Below are positions 44,669 through 53,650 of a stretch of 64,000 nt of DNA, piece by piece. This DNA comes from Maritalea mediterranea (GTDB lineage Bacteria; Pseudomonadota; Alphaproteobacteria; Rhizobiales; Devosiaceae). The DNA lies in the NCBI RefSeq assembly GCF_021568695.1, contig NZ_JAKGTI010000001.1, forward strand, positions 620,001 through 684,000. The letters are read 5' to 3'. Position 1 is the stretch's first letter. Every line of letters begins with the position of its first letter. Position numbers and translations under genes: made by a program. The notes under the pieces were generated by a model. That model searched no databases. It was not told the DNA's origin and saw nothing but the letters and a program-made list of their open reading frames with translations.

Positions 44669-45517
44669 TTACGCCTCCCGCAACAAATCGTTGACAGAAG
44701 TTTTGGAGCGGGTTTTCTCGTCCACCTGCTTCACAATCACAGCGCAATAAAGGCTTGGGCCTGGCGTGCCGTCGGGGAAAGGTTTGCCTGGCATAGAGCC
44801 GGACACCACCACAGAATAGGGCGGCACTTCGCCCATATGAATTTCGCCGGTTTCACGGTTCACAATTTTGGTGGATTGGCCAATATAGACGCCCATGGAG
44901 ATTACGGAGCCTTTGCCCACGCGCACGCCTTCCACAATCTCAGACCGAGCGCCGATAAAGCATTCATCTTCAATAATCACCGGGCCGGCCTGCAACGGCT
45001 CCAACACGCCGCCAATGCCCACGCCGCCTGAAAGGTGCACACCCTTGCCGATTTGGGCGCAAGAGCCAACAGTGGCCCATGTGTCCACCATGCAGCCATC
45101 ATCAACATAAGCGCCCAGATTGACGAAAGAGGGCATCAAAACCACATTTTTGCCGATATGGGCAGACTTGCGCACAATCGCGCCCGGTACCGCGCGGAAG
45201 CCCGCATCGCGAAACCTGTTGTCGCCCCATCCTGCAAATTTGGAGGGCACTTTGTCCCACCATGTGGCACCACCTGGGCCGCCCTCAATCACTTCCATGT
45301 CGTTCAAGCGGAACGATAGGAGTACAGCTTTTTTAAGCCACTGATTGACCACCCATTCGCCCTGATCATTCTGCTCGGCCACGCGGGCTTCGCCTTGGTC
45401 CATCAGCTCAAGCGCTTCATTCACAGCGTCACGCACAACACCTTGTGTTGCAAAAGTGATCTCGTCGCGTTTATCAAATGCGGTATCAATGGTTTGAGCC
45501 AGTTCGGTGCGATCCAT
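44669..45517 (-). CDS. dapD: 2,3,4,5-tetrahydropyridine-2,6-dicarboxylate N-succinyltransferase
   Basis: Succinylates tetrahydrodipicolinate, the step before the aminotransferase and DapE. The 282-residue enzyme has the left-handed beta-helix of the hexapeptide family, read as repeated [LIV]-G-x-x-x-x turns: '[21 protein letters not shown]', '[21 protein letters not shown]', '[21 protein letters not shown]' in succession, shown in part. The C-terminal '[19 protein letters not shown]' matches the family. The divergent LOG-family gene lies 173 bases away, the gap holding both promoters. Confidence 0.95.
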   Translation of the reverse strand: MDRTELAQTIDTAFDKRDEITFATQGVVRDAVNEALELMDQGEARVAEQNDQGEWVVNQWLKKAVLLSFRLNDMEVIEGGPGGATWWDKVPSKFAGWGDNRFRDAGFRAVPGAIVRKSAHIGKNVVLMPSFVNLGAYVDDGCMVDTWATVGSCAQIGKGVHLSGGVGIGGVLEPLQAGPVIIEDECFIGARSEIVEGVRVGKGSVISMGVYIGQSTKIVNRETGEIHMGEVPPYSVVVSGSMPGKPFPDGTPGPSLYCAVIVKQVDEKTRSKTSVNDLLREA

Positions 45518-45690
45518 GTGCGGGTCTCCTTGACGGTGGGCAATATCTTTGGCGCGACATTAGCGTGCAAGGGACACCTGTCAACCTCGCTTTTTCGCGC
45601 TATGGTCGCAAAATCGTAATCAAGCCAAAACATCTTTAACGCTTCAGGCGCAAAGATAAAACAGACCGATGCACCTTAAAGGGGAAATTT

Positions 45691-46566
45691 ATGGCTAGAC
45701 GTCGCAGACAGCACCACACGTCGCTTCGCACATCTGAGGAAGATATCAACGTCGCACGCCGGGTGCCGCGCACGCTGCAAACCGAATCTGCTGCCTATAA
45801 GCTGGCCTTCTCAGACGAAGAATTTATGACCGCCGAAGAAACGCGGCCCATACGTTTGCAGCTCGAAATTCTGAAACCGGAATTATGGCTCACCGAGCGG
45901 GGGATCAACTCCACGGTTGTGTTGTTTGGTGGCGCGCGCTTGCCCGCGCCAGGGGCGGAAGCCTGGGCCGCAAAGAATGACATCCAGAAGAAGAATTTGG
46001 AGAAGAACTCAAAATATTATGAGGAAGCCCGCAAATTTGCGCGGCTGGCTTCGCTCACATCCGAAACGTTGGATTATAAAGAATATGTCGTCGTCACCGG
46101 CGGCGGCCCCGGCGTAATGGAAGCGGGCAGCAAAGGCGCCGTGGAAGTGGGCGCGCCCAATATCGGGCTCAACATCGTCTTGCCCCATGAACAGGCGCCC
46201 AACACTTATGTCACGCCAGATCTGTGCTTCAACTTTCACTATTTCGCCACACGCAAAATCCACTTTCTGCTGCGCGCGCGGGTGATCGCTGTGTTCCCCG
46301 GTGGCTTTGGCACGATGGATGAATTTTTTGAAGCGCTCACCTTGATTCAAACTGGCCGCATGGAGCGTGTGCCGGTGCTGCTGTTTGGCAAGGAGTTCTG
46401 GTCCCGCGTCATCAATCTGGAAGCCTTGGCAGAAGAGGGGACCATCTCGCCCGGCGATCTCGATCTGTTTGATACCGTCGACACGGCAGAGGAAGCGTGG
46501 TGCATTGTGCGCGAGTTCTACAATTTGCCGCAGATCACGGATGAAGGCTGCGATCGGGTTGAATAA
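45691..46566 (+). CDS. LOG-family protein (TIGR00730 type, cytokinin riboside 5'-monophosphate phosphoribohydrolase-like)
   Basis: Rossmann-like nucleotide hydrolase, 291 residues. The two family motifs are clear: 'TGGGPGVMEAGSKGA' and 'VFPGGFGTMDEFFEALTLIQTGR'. LOG proteins cleave ribose 5-phosphate from nucleoside 5'-monophosphates; the preferred substrate in bacteria is often AMP-like. The N-terminal 80 residues are longer than in minimal LOGs, starting with an Arg-rich 'RRRRQHHTS'. The gene stands alone, with a hairpin 10 bases past its stop. Confidence 0.9.
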   Translation: MARRRRQHHTSLRTSEEDINVARRVPRTLQTESAAYKLAFSDEEFMTAEETRPIRLQLEILKPELWLTERGINSTVVLFGGARLPAPGAEAWAAKNDIQKKNLEKNSKYYEEARKFARLASLTSETLDYKEYVVVTGGGPGVMEAGSKGAVEVGAPNIGLNIVLPHEQAPNTYVTPDLCFNFHYFATRKIHFLLRARVIAVFPGGFGTMDEFFEALTLIQTGRMERVPVLLFGKEFWSRVINLEALAEEGTISPGDLDLFDTVDTAEEAWCIVREFYNLPQITDEGCDRVE

Positions 46567-46572
46567 AGAAAA

Positions 46573-46596
46573 AAAGCCCGGCCTTAGCCGGGCTTT
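46573..46596 (-). terminator. Terminator between convergent genes
   Basis: A perfect 10-base stem AAAGCCCGGC / GCCGGGCTTT with CTTA loop is followed by seven T on the minus strand. It best serves the leftward gene ending at 46601, but may also stop the LOG transcript. Confidence 0.85.
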
Positions 46597-46600
46597 CCCG

Positions 46601-46897
46601 TTATTCAGCAATCTTGTCGATGTTGAAGTGCTTCATGCTTTCAACACTGTCAATTTCTGCCATCATGCCTTGGAAGGCGGGTAACGTCATGACTTTTTCT
46701 GCTGCAGCTTGTGCATCTTCCAGGCTGGCCCATTCCACCAAATCGGCAAAATGTTTATTGTCTTCCGTGTTCACCAACGCGTGGTAGCGCACAAAGCCCT
46801 TTAGCTTCTTGGCGTGTTCCATTGCCTCGCGCCGCTTAGCGAGCGCATTATCTCCGTTCTTTACAGTGAAGCTGACCAGTTCAAAAACGTGTGACAT
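46601..46897 (-). CDS. Small dimeric alpha-beta barrel-like protein (antibiotic biosynthesis monooxygenase type)
   Basis: A 98-residue protein opening 'MSHVFELVSFTVKNGDNALAK'-type, with later 'YHALVNTEDNKHFADLVEWASLEDAQAAAE' pieces. The alternation of short strands and helices and the W-x-S-x-E-x-A segment match small ferredoxin-like Dabb/ABM barrels, whose members include monooxygenases and non-enzymatic proteins. The ATG at 46897 follows AAAGGA, and the frame stays open upstream to 46981. It diverges from a WYL regulator only 89 bases away, so that regulator is a candidate controller. The reaction, if any, is unknown. Confidence 0.75.
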   Translation of the reverse strand: MSHVFELVSFTVKNGDNALAKRREAMEHAKKLKGFVRYHALVNTEDNKHFADLVEWASLEDAQAAAEKVMTLPAFQGMMAEIDSVESMKHFNIDKIAE

Positions 46898-46986
46898 TTG
46901 TTTTTCCTTTCCAGTTGATGGAAAGCGATTTAGCATCCCCTTGTTGCCACCCTTATGGCCACAATGTTGAGGTGAAACCAAATTTT

Positions 46987-47667
46987 ATGCGCCGCGCCGA
47001 ACGTCTCTTTCGCATCATCCAGATCATGCGCACTGCCAATGGCGCGCTCACCGCACAGCAGGTTGCGGATAAACTTGAGATTTCTAAACGTTCCGTCTAT
47101 CGCGATATGGCGCATTTGATTGGCTCGGGCGCGCCCATCGAGTCAGAGCCTGGCGTTGGCTTTATGCTGAGCGATGAATTTGACCTGCCGCCCCTCAGCT
47201 TCACCTTCGAGCAGTTGGAAGCACTGGCCTTGGGCGCGAAAACCTTAGCCCTGATTGCCGACAAAGACATGTCCGCCGCCGCTAAGGAAGCGCTCGCCAA
47301 AATCCGCGATGCGGTGCCGCAAAGCCATCAAGACAAATTGGATAGCCCACATCTGATGGTCGTGCCGCCGCAAGGCATGAACATGCCGCAAAGGGAACTG
47401 CGGTTGGCCCGCAGGGCAATTGATGAAAAACGTATTCTACAGGTCACGTACAAGGCGCTGGACGACAAGGTGACCGAACGCCAACTCTATCCGCTGGCGC
47501 TTGCCAATTTTGGCCCGATCTGGCTGATGACCGCCTGGTGCACCGCGCGGGAGGACTTCCGCGACTTTCGTATGGACCGATTTGAGCAGATGCATCTGGA
47601 ACGCGAGAAATTCAACCTCGCGCCCCATCAAACACTGCAAACCTATCTCAAAAGATTTAACTGCTAA
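46987..47667 (+). CDS. YafY-type regulator: HTH plus WYL domain
   Basis: Predicted transcription factor of 226 residues. The N-terminal winged helix-turn-helix of the HTH_11 type reads 'TAQQVADKLEISKRSVYRDMAHL'. The C-terminal part is a WYL-like ligand-sensing domain ('LQVTYKALDDKVTERQLYPLAL'-type and 'GPIWLMTAWCTAREDFRDFRMDRF'-type stretches). The ATG at 46987 was preferred; a GTG at 46972 is a possible earlier start. WYL proteins bind nucleic acids or nucleotides in several systems including CRISPR and phage defence, but no such locus is nearby. The divergent small gene is the likely target. Confidence 0.87.
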   Translation: MRRAERLFRIIQIMRTANGALTAQQVADKLEISKRSVYRDMAHLIGSGAPIESEPGVGFMLSDEFDLPPLSFTFEQLEALALGAKTLALIADKDMSAAAKEALAKIRDAVPQSHQDKLDSPHLMVVPPQGMNMPQRELRLARRAIDEKRILQVTYKALDDKVTERQLYPLALANFGPIWLMTAWCTAREDFRDFRMDRFEQMHLEREKFNLAPHQTLQTYLKRFNC

Positions 47668-48353
47668 GCGGTGCGGGCGAAAGGGCTCAAAAAAGCGCCC
47701 AGGTTGTCAGTGACATGATGAATATGCTCTTCATCGTCTTTACGTTCCAATTCGAAGGGCTCCAGTTCGCTGCCATCAAAATCGGCCCCAGGCACCACAT
47801 GAACGGTGCGCATGCCCAAGCTGTGCGGCACCTTCAGATTGACTTCCATATCCTCAAAGAAGGCCGCATTTTGTGGGGCCACCGCATGGGCGTCCATAAA
47901 CCGCGCATAAGAAGGATTATGCGGCTTGGGCTCAAATTCGGCCTGGATAATATCGAAAATATCTTCAAACACATCTTCACCGCCCAAACGCTTCAGCACA
48001 TTTTGAGCGTGGCCACGATCGGCATTGGTGAAGATAATCTTACGGCCGGGCAGGGCGCGAATGGCATCCATCAAACCGGGGTTAGGGGCCACCGGCGTAT
48101 AATCAATATCATGCACCCTTTCCAAATAATGGTGCGGGTCCACATTGCGGGTGGCCATTAGCCCATTCAAGGTGGTGCCATATTCAGCGAAAAACTCTTT
48201 TTGCAGCTTGCGCGCGTCGGCCCATTCATAACCCGTCACGTCCACCACATAGGCGGTAATCAGCTTGTCGACCTGATCAAACAGGCGGCATGTGCGCGGG
48301 TAAAGTGTGTTGTCGAGATCAAAAATCCAGCAGTCGACATGCGAAAGGGGCAT
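47664..48353 (-). CDS. Pyrimidine 5'-nucleotidase (HAD family)
   Basis: HAD phosphatase of 229 residues, of the pyrimidine 5'-nucleotidase branch. Motif I is 'WIFDLDNTLYP' with both aspartates, motif II 'IIFTNADRGH', and motif III/IV around 'EPKPHNPSYARFMD' and 'AAFFEDMEVNLKVPHSLGM'. Relatives dephosphorylate UMP and similar pyrimidines. Its ATG overlaps the argB stop by one base (TAATG), so the two are coupled; this neighbour pairing recurs in Hyphomicrobiales. The end overlaps the convergent regulator gene by four bases. Confidence 0.9.
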   Translation of the reverse strand: MPLSHVDCWIFDLDNTLYPRTCRLFDQVDKLITAYVVDVTGYEWADARKLQKEFFAEYGTTLNGLMATRNVDPHHYLERVHDIDYTPVAPNPGLMDAIRALPGRKIIFTNADRGHAQNVLKRLGGEDVFEDIFDIIQAEFEPKPHNPSYARFMDAHAVAPQNAAFFEDMEVNLKVPHSLGMRTVHVVPGADFDGSELEPFELERKDDEEHIHHVTDNLGAFLSPFARTA

Positions 48354-49270
48354 TAAAGAGCGGCCTCATCTTTGTTCTTGTGAATCAGGCTACCGGCACC
48401 ATGCTCGGTAAACAACTCCAATAGCACCGCATGTTCGGTTTTGCCATTCACAATCACCACCGCTTCCACACCATTCTCCGCAGCAGAAATGGCCGTTTCC
48501 AATTTCGGGATCATCCCGCCCTTGGCCACACCATCCTCGATCAGTTTGCGGGCATCATCCACATCCATATCGGTGATCAGTTCGCCATCAGCGCCCAAAA
48601 CCCCCTCAACATCGGTCAGCAGCAAGAAGCGCTTTGCGTCCATAGCCGAGGCGATAGCGCCGGCAAATGTATCCGCATTGATGTTGAAGGTGTCGCCCTT
48701 TTCACCTGCGGCAATTGGGGCGATCACGGGGATGATCTCTTCGGAGATCAAGCGGTGCAAAATTTCCGGCTTCACCTCGCTGGGCTCACCTACAAAACCC
48801 AGATCAACAATGCGCTCAATATTGCTGTCCGGATCCATTTTGGTCCGGCGCAGTTTTTTGGCGGTGACCATGTTGGCATCCTTGCCACAAAGACCGATGG
48901 CGCGTCCGCCTTCTTGTGTGATGGCCGTCACGATCTGCTTGTTGATGGCACCAGCCAGCACCATTTCCACCACATCCACAGTTGCTTGGTCGGTCACCCG
49001 CAAGCCATCTTTGAATTCAGATTGAATGTTCAGCCGCTCCAGCATCTTGCCGATCTGCGGCCCGCCCCCATGCACCACAATCGGGTGTACACCGGACTGA
49101 CGCAGCAACACAATATCGCGCGCAAAGGCCCGGGCCAGTTGATCATCACCCATGGCATGGCCGCCATATTTTACCACCACCACGCGATCATCATAGCGCA
49201 GCATATAGGGCAGAGCCTGGGCGAGAATGGCAGCTTCTTCTGTTTTGTCAGGTCTAGTTTCGCGCGTCAT
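48353..49270 (-). CDS. argB: Acetylglutamate kinase
   Basis: Phosphorylates N-acetylglutamate in arginine synthesis. The 305 residues include '[14 protein letters not shown]' (phosphate-binding Lys), '[12 protein letters not shown]', '[15 protein letters not shown]' and '[13 protein letters not shown]'. Arginine-sensitive forms have an N-terminal helix before the kinase core, and this protein has about 25 residues there, so feedback inhibition by arginine is plausible. The start ATG at 49270 was chosen by the natural N-terminus; the frame stays open far upstream to 49846, but that extension lies opposite the next gene. Confidence 0.96.
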   Translation of the reverse strand: MTRETRPDKTEEAAILAQALPYMLRYDDRVVVVKYGGHAMGDDQLARAFARDIVLLRQSGVHPIVVHGGGPQIGKMLERLNIQSEFKDGLRVTDQATVDVVEMVLAGAINKQIVTAITQEGGRAIGLCGKDANMVTAKKLRRTKMDPDSNIERIVDLGFVGEPSEVKPEILHRLISEEIIPVIAPIAAGEKGDTFNINADTFAGAIASAMDAKRFLLLTDVEGVLGADGELITDMDVDDARKLIEDGVAKGGMIPKLETAISAAENGVEAVVIVNGKTEHAVLLELFTEHGAGSLIHKNKDEAAL

Positions 49271-49405
49271 GAATTTTGGCGTTTCCTTGATGATGGGATT
49301 GTCACTATCGTGCAGGTTCGCCCCGCTTTGTCCAGACCTTAAAACCCCTCTTGCCATGCAAAAGTCAATAGTCTTAGATGCGGAGATCACGTCAAGGTAG
49401 CTATT

Positions 49406-50137
49406 ATGAAAATCACCATTTTGCAAACCGGCCTTGTGCCCGAGCCGTTGCGCGAGGCGTTTCCGACCTACGGTGAAATGATGCAGATCATGCTGAAGCA
49501 AGCCGGTGGCGAATTTGATTTCCGGGTGATCAGCGTGGTGGAAAATGAACCACTGCCGCCGCTCGATGATGTGGAGGCGCTGTTGATCACTGGCAGTTCC
49601 CACGGTGTCTATGATCCGTTGCCATGGATCGATCCGCTTAAAACCTTCATCCGCGCCGCGTATGAACAGCATATCCCCATGGTTGGCATTTGCTTTGGCC
49701 ATCAAATAATGGCGGAAGCGTTGGGTGGCCATGCGGGTAAATCTGAAAAAGGCTGGGGTTTGGGGCGCCATGCTTATCGGCTCGAAAACTTGCCTGAGAT
49801 TTTTGGCGTTGAGGCGCAAGACGTGCATATCACGGCTTCCCACCAAGATCAGGTTTTAAGTCCACCTGCCCAAGCCGAAATTATCGCCAGAAGCGATTTT
49901 ACGCCCAATGCAGGCCTTTTCTATCCTGATGGTCCAGCCATCAGCGTGCAGCCGCATCCCGAATTTAGTGATTCTTTCTCGCGCACGCTTTTCACCAAGC
50001 GCAAAGGGGTTGTGTTTGACCCAGATGATGCGGATCAAGCGCTGGCCTCATTGGCCGATCCATCATCCTCAGCTTTGCTGGGGGAGTTGTTTGTCAGGTT
50101 TTTCCGGGAAAATTCGAGCAAATCGATTCAAAAATAA
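49406..50137 (+). CDS. Class I glutamine amidotransferase-like protein 1
   Basis: Gln-amidotransferase-fold protein, 243 residues. The triad is intact: nucleophile Cys96 in '[10 protein letters not shown]' and His184 with Glu186 in 'VQPHPEF'. '[16 protein letters not shown]' is the usual GATase strand. No synthetase domain is attached, and it stands alone divergently from argB. It closely resembles the protein at 62000 in the polyamine operon ('[13 protein letters not shown]' against 'MKIGILQTGRSPE'), so the two are paralogues. The acceptor substrate is not known. Confidence 0.88.
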   Translation: MKITILQTGLVPEPLREAFPTYGEMMQIMLKQAGGEFDFRVISVVENEPLPPLDDVEALLITGSSHGVYDPLPWIDPLKTFIRAAYEQHIPMVGICFGHQIMAEALGGHAGKSEKGWGLGRHAYRLENLPEIFGVEAQDVHITASHQDQVLSPPAQAEIIARSDFTPNAGLFYPDGPAISVQPHPEFSDSFSRTLFTKRKGVVFDPDDADQALASLADPSSSALLGELFVRFFRENSSKSIQK

Positions 50138-50198
50138 TCAAAATTTAAGCATCCCGTACCTATTCTGATCAGACTTTGATCAAAGGGCAGATTTATTA

Positions 50199-52889
50199 GT
50201 GTTTAAACGGGGGCAAAATAGCGCCTTCTGGCGGCAATCCTTCTGGCATATGACTAATTTGCCAGCCCTGATTTGTGTGGTTTTTTTTATATTTTTCTGG
50301 GTTTTTGTAGAAGATCAACGCAATCGCCTATACGTCCAGGAACAGCGCAATGAAGTTTTGGCAAGCGCTAGCATATTGCGCGCTGAGCTTGAGCAGACCA
50401 TTAATGCCAACCTACAACTGGTAAAAGGGCTGGTGGGTGTCATCGCGTCGGAACCAGATATGGGGCAGGTGCGGTTCTCCTTTCTGGCGCGCGCGCTGTT
50501 TGACGATTCCGAACAATTACATGTGCTTGCCGGGGCACCCGACCTCGTAGTCCAGATGATATATCCTTTTGTCGGCAACGAGGCCGTGATTGGACTGAAC
50601 TATCGTGAACACGAGGCCCAGCGCGATGCTGCCTTACGCGCGCGTGATACTAGTGAACTTGTGCTGGCCGGGCCGGTGGACTTGGTGCAAGGGGGGCGCG
50701 GCTTTATTGGACGCTACCCGGTTTTTTTAAACGATTTCACCGGGGGCAAAAAGTTTTGGGGCATTGTATCCGCAGTTATTGATGAAGAGCGGCTCTATGA
50801 GGCAAGCGGATTGCTTGATGAGGATCTCAAACTGGATGTGGCGTTGCGTGGCCACGATGGGCTGGGCGATGTTGGGAGTATTTTTTTCGGCGACCAAGAC
50901 ATGCCACAAAAAAATCCAGTGTCCGTTCAGGTTACTTTGCCTAATGGCAGTTGGTCCCTACTGGCGATCCCTAAAAATGGGTGGGCGGCAACTGCGCCTA
51001 ATGTATGGCAATTGCGGGCGTTTCTGAGCGTTGCCTTCCTGATTGTCTTGCTTCCCTTGCTATACAGCGCGCATTTGATGCGGTTGCGCGGCAAGCAGAA
51101 TAAGGCCTTGGCTGCTCGGGAAAAGCAGTTGGAATTAGTGCATGAGCGGTTGCGCGTTGCGCTTTCAGCTTCGGCGATTGGTGTATGGGAAACGAATTTG
51201 CGCACTGGTGTAAATCTATGGGATGACCGGACGAATGAGCTGTTTGGGTGTGAAGAAGTGATCTATGCCAGAAGTGCCGCGGATTGGGAGGGGGCATTGC
51301 ACCCCGAAGATCGCGAATTGGCGAAAAGACAATTTCAAACGGCTATTGCCACCAAAGGTAACGTAAATTCTCAATTTCGTATCATCACACCAAAAGGCGA
51401 GGTGCGCTATTTGCAGTCGCGATGCTCTTACTATCACGCTGAAGGGGAAGACCCCAAAATGGTCGGCGTGAATTGGGATGTTACTGAAGAAGTGGAAATG
51501 AAAAATGCGCTTCTTGAAGCCAAGAAGTTGGCAGAAGGACAAAATAAAGAGCTAAAGTCTGCCCATCAGCAAATCGAACATTTGGCCATGCATGATGAGC
51601 TAACTGGGCTTCCCAACCGACGCTTGCTCGACCAGCATCTGCGCATGATGCAAGAAAACGCTGAAGAGGGCATAGGGCTGGCCATCTTGTCCATCGATCT
51701 CGATCGCTTCAAGCAAATCAATGATACACTGGGGCATAGAGCAGGTGATGCTACCCTTTGTCATTTTGCCAACGCTTTGCGTGCGAATGCACCGAGAGAT
51801 GGTTTCATTGGTCGTGTGGGTGGTGATGAGTTTGTGCTTGTCATGCCATGCGATGGCCGACTTGACGTGCTGGAAAAACTGGCCCAACGGATTATCGACG
51901 CCGCGAACCAGCCGCTAAATTTTGAAGGTCAAGTTTGCCGTTTTGGCGCCAGTGTGGGGGTCGCCTGCACGCCGGACAACGCGATTGAGTATTCTCACTT
52001 GCTTGTGCGCTCTGACATTGCGCTCTATCGCGCGAAACAGGATGGACGTAACTGTTGTTCCTTTTTCACCGACGAATTGCATACAAGTATTTTGCGCACG
52101 CGAGAGCTGTCGGAGGAGATTCTACAAGGAATCGAACAATCGCAGTTTGTACCTCACTATCAACCGCAATTTGATGCGCATTCATTGAGCATTATTGGCG
52201 TAGAGGCGCTTGCACGCTGGCAACATCCTGAGCGAGGGGTGCTTTCGCCCGTCGAGTTTATGGATGCTGCTGACGACCTTAATGTGATGGACAAGCTCGA
52301 CGAAATCATATTGCAGCGTGTGTTGGACGACATGGCCGCCTGGGAGGCCGCCGGTATCCATGTGCCCAATGCGTCGGTCAATGTGTCGTCAAGTCGGTTG
52401 GAACACGAAGACTTGATCATGTCTTTGTCCCAGTTTGACATCAAGCCCGGTCAGCTGACGTTTGAGTTGGTTGAGACGATCTTCCTCGACGAATCCAAAA
52501 AGATTGTCGATGAGAATTTGGCACGCATTCAGGATATGGGTATTGATATCGATATCGACGATTTTGGTACCGGTCATGCGTCAATCGTTGGCTTGTTGCG
52601 GCTTCATCCCAAGCGGATCAAAATTGATCGGCAGTTTGTGGCCCCACTCACCGAATCAGCGGAACAACGCCGCTTGATCAAATCCATCATTGATATGGGT
52701 AAATCGCTCAATATCGAAGTATTGGCTGAAGGGATCGAGCAGGAAGACCAAGTGCGCATCCTGCGTCTTCTGGGCTGTGATGCTTTCCAAGGCTTTTTGT
52801 TCGGGCACCCTATGGCAGCTGACGACATGGCTCGATTTGTGAAAGACCATCAAGTCCAAGCGCGGCCATCCAAAATGACGGTTCTTTAG
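50199..52889 (+). CDS. Membrane GGDEF-EAL protein with CHASE-like sensor and PAS domain
   Basis: Cyclic-di-GMP enzyme of 896 residues. An N-terminal helix (about 17-36) and a second helix (about 271-293) flank a periplasmic domain resembling CHASE sensors. A PAS/PAC domain follows (about 314-437, ending 'VGVNWDVTEEVE'), then the GGDEF domain ('HDELTGLPNRRLL', 'GRVGGDEFVLV' near residue 538) and the EAL domain ('VEALARWQHP' near residue 667, 'DIDIDDFGTGHAS', 'AEGIEQEDQ'). Both active-site signatures are intact. No RxxD inhibitory site is seen before GGDEF. The GTG start at 50199 follows AAAGGGCAG. It is not linked to a partner gene. Confidence 0.93.
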   Translation: MFKRGQNSAFWRQSFWHMTNLPALICVVFFIFFWVFVEDQRNRLYVQEQRNEVLASASILRAELEQTINANLQLVKGLVGVIASEPDMGQVRFSFLARALFDDSEQLHVLAGAPDLVVQMIYPFVGNEAVIGLNYREHEAQRDAALRARDTSELVLAGPVDLVQGGRGFIGRYPVFLNDFTGGKKFWGIVSAVIDEERLYEASGLLDEDLKLDVALRGHDGLGDVGSIFFGDQDMPQKNPVSVQVTLPNGSWSLLAIPKNGWAATAPNVWQLRAFLSVAFLIVLLPLLYSAHLMRLRGKQNKALAAREKQLELVHERLRVALSASAIGVWETNLRTGVNLWDDRTNELFGCEEVIYARSAADWEGALHPEDRELAKRQFQTAIATKGNVNSQFRIITPKGEVRYLQSRCSYYHAEGEDPKMVGVNWDVTEEVEMKNALLEAKKLAEGQNKELKSAHQQIEHLAMHDELTGLPNRRLLDQHLRMMQENAEEGIGLAILSIDLDRFKQINDTLGHRAGDATLCHFANALRANAPRDGFIGRVGGDEFVLVMPCDGRLDVLEKLAQRIIDAANQPLNFEGQVCRFGASVGVACTPDNAIEYSHLLVRSDIALYRAKQDGRNCCSFFTDELHTSILRTRELSEEILQGIEQSQFVPHYQPQFDAHSLSIIGVEALARWQHPERGVLSPVEFMDAADDLNVMDKLDEIILQRVLDDMAAWEAAGIHVPNASVNVSSSRLEHEDLIMSLSQFDIKPGQLTFELVETIFLDESKKIVDENLARIQDMGIDIDIDDFGTGHASIVGLLRLHPKRIKIDRQFVAPLTESAEQRRLIKSIIDMGKSLNIEVLAEGIEQEDQVRILRLLGCDAFQGFLFGHPMAADDMARFVKDHQVQARPSKMTVL

Positions 52890-52915
52890 TTGGCGCGAAA
52901 TTGGACGAGGTGTTT

Positions 52916-53554
52916 TTAAGTCGCCAGCAATTGCGCGATCACGGCGCGCAAACCGTCAATGCCGTCCTTCTTTTCTGAGGACGTGATCAGCATTTCTGGG
53001 TGAGCGGCGCCGTGCTTGGCAATGATCTGATCGGTCTTGGCCACAATCTTTTCAAGCTCGCCAGCCTTTGGTTTGTCGGCTTTGGTCAGCACGATTTGAT
53101 AAGAAACGGCCGCGCTGTCCAATTCATTCATCACCGTTTCATCCGCAGGCTTTGGCCCGTGCCGCCCATCAATCAACACAAAAACACGCCGCAAGTTCGG
53201 ACGGCCCTGCAAATAGGCGTGTATAAGTCTGGTCCAAGTCTCCACCGTCTTTTTCGGCGCTTTGGCAAATCCATAGCCAGGCATATCTACAATGCGCAGC
53301 GGCGCATCATTGGCTTCAAAAATATTCAGCTCTTGCGTGCGTCCAGGGGTGTTGGAGGTGCGGGCCAGATTGACCCGTCCCGTCAACGCATTGATCAAAG
53401 AGGATTTGCCGACATTCGATCGGCCAGCAAAGGCGATCTCTGTGCGGTCGGTTGGGGGCAAATCATCGATGCGCACACAGCCTTTCACAAAGTCCCAAGG
53501 CCGTGCAAATAGCAGGCGACCTGCTTCCAATTCTGCTGGAGAGAACTCAGTCAT
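52916..53554 (-). CDS. engB: Ribosome biogenesis GTPase EngB (YihA/YsxC)
   Basis: Essential GTPase for 50S assembly, 212 residues. Motifs are G1 'GRSNVGKSS', G2 '[10 protein letters not shown]', G3 'DMPGYG', and G4 'LTKADK'. The ATG at 53554 is preferred; the ORF reaches a TTG at 53566. It lies 96 bases downstream of yidC on the same strand with a terminator between, so engB probably has its own promoter. The 3' end faces the GGDEF-EAL gene. Confidence 0.94.
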   Translation of the reverse strand: MTEFSPAELEAGRLLFARPWDFVKGCVRIDDLPPTDRTEIAFAGRSNVGKSSLINALTGRVNLARTSNTPGRTQELNIFEANDAPLRIVDMPGYGFAKAPKKTVETWTRLIHAYLQGRPNLRRVFVLIDGRHGPKPADETVMNELDSAAVSYQIVLTKADKPKAGELEKIVAKTDQIIAKHGAAHPEMLITSSEKKDGIDGLRAVIAQLLAT

Positions 53555-53613
53555 ATTGCCCCGCAAATAGTTTGATGTTGCACCCTTGATAAATCAGCAA
53601 GGTACAAAAAAGA

Positions 53614-53639
53614 AGAGGCGGCGTTAATGCGCCGCCTCT
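53614..53639 (-). terminator. Terminator after yidC
   Basis: A perfect 10-base stem AGAGGCGGCG / CGCCGCCTCT with a TTAATG loop, followed by TCTTTTTT on the minus strand. Confidence 0.88.
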
Positions 53640-53650
53640 ATTCATGAAGC

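Noticed and set aside
48431-49342. A 303-codon plus-strand frame opposite argB
   Set aside because: It mirrors argB and its composition is His/Gln-rich as expected for antisense reading of a coding gene.
49271-49846. Upstream extension of the argB frame
   Set aside because: It lies opposite the amidotransferase gene and across the divergent promoter; argB homologues begin near 49270.
53000-53512. A 170-codon plus-strand frame opposite engB
   Set aside because: It mirrors the GTPase gene and lacks a start signal.
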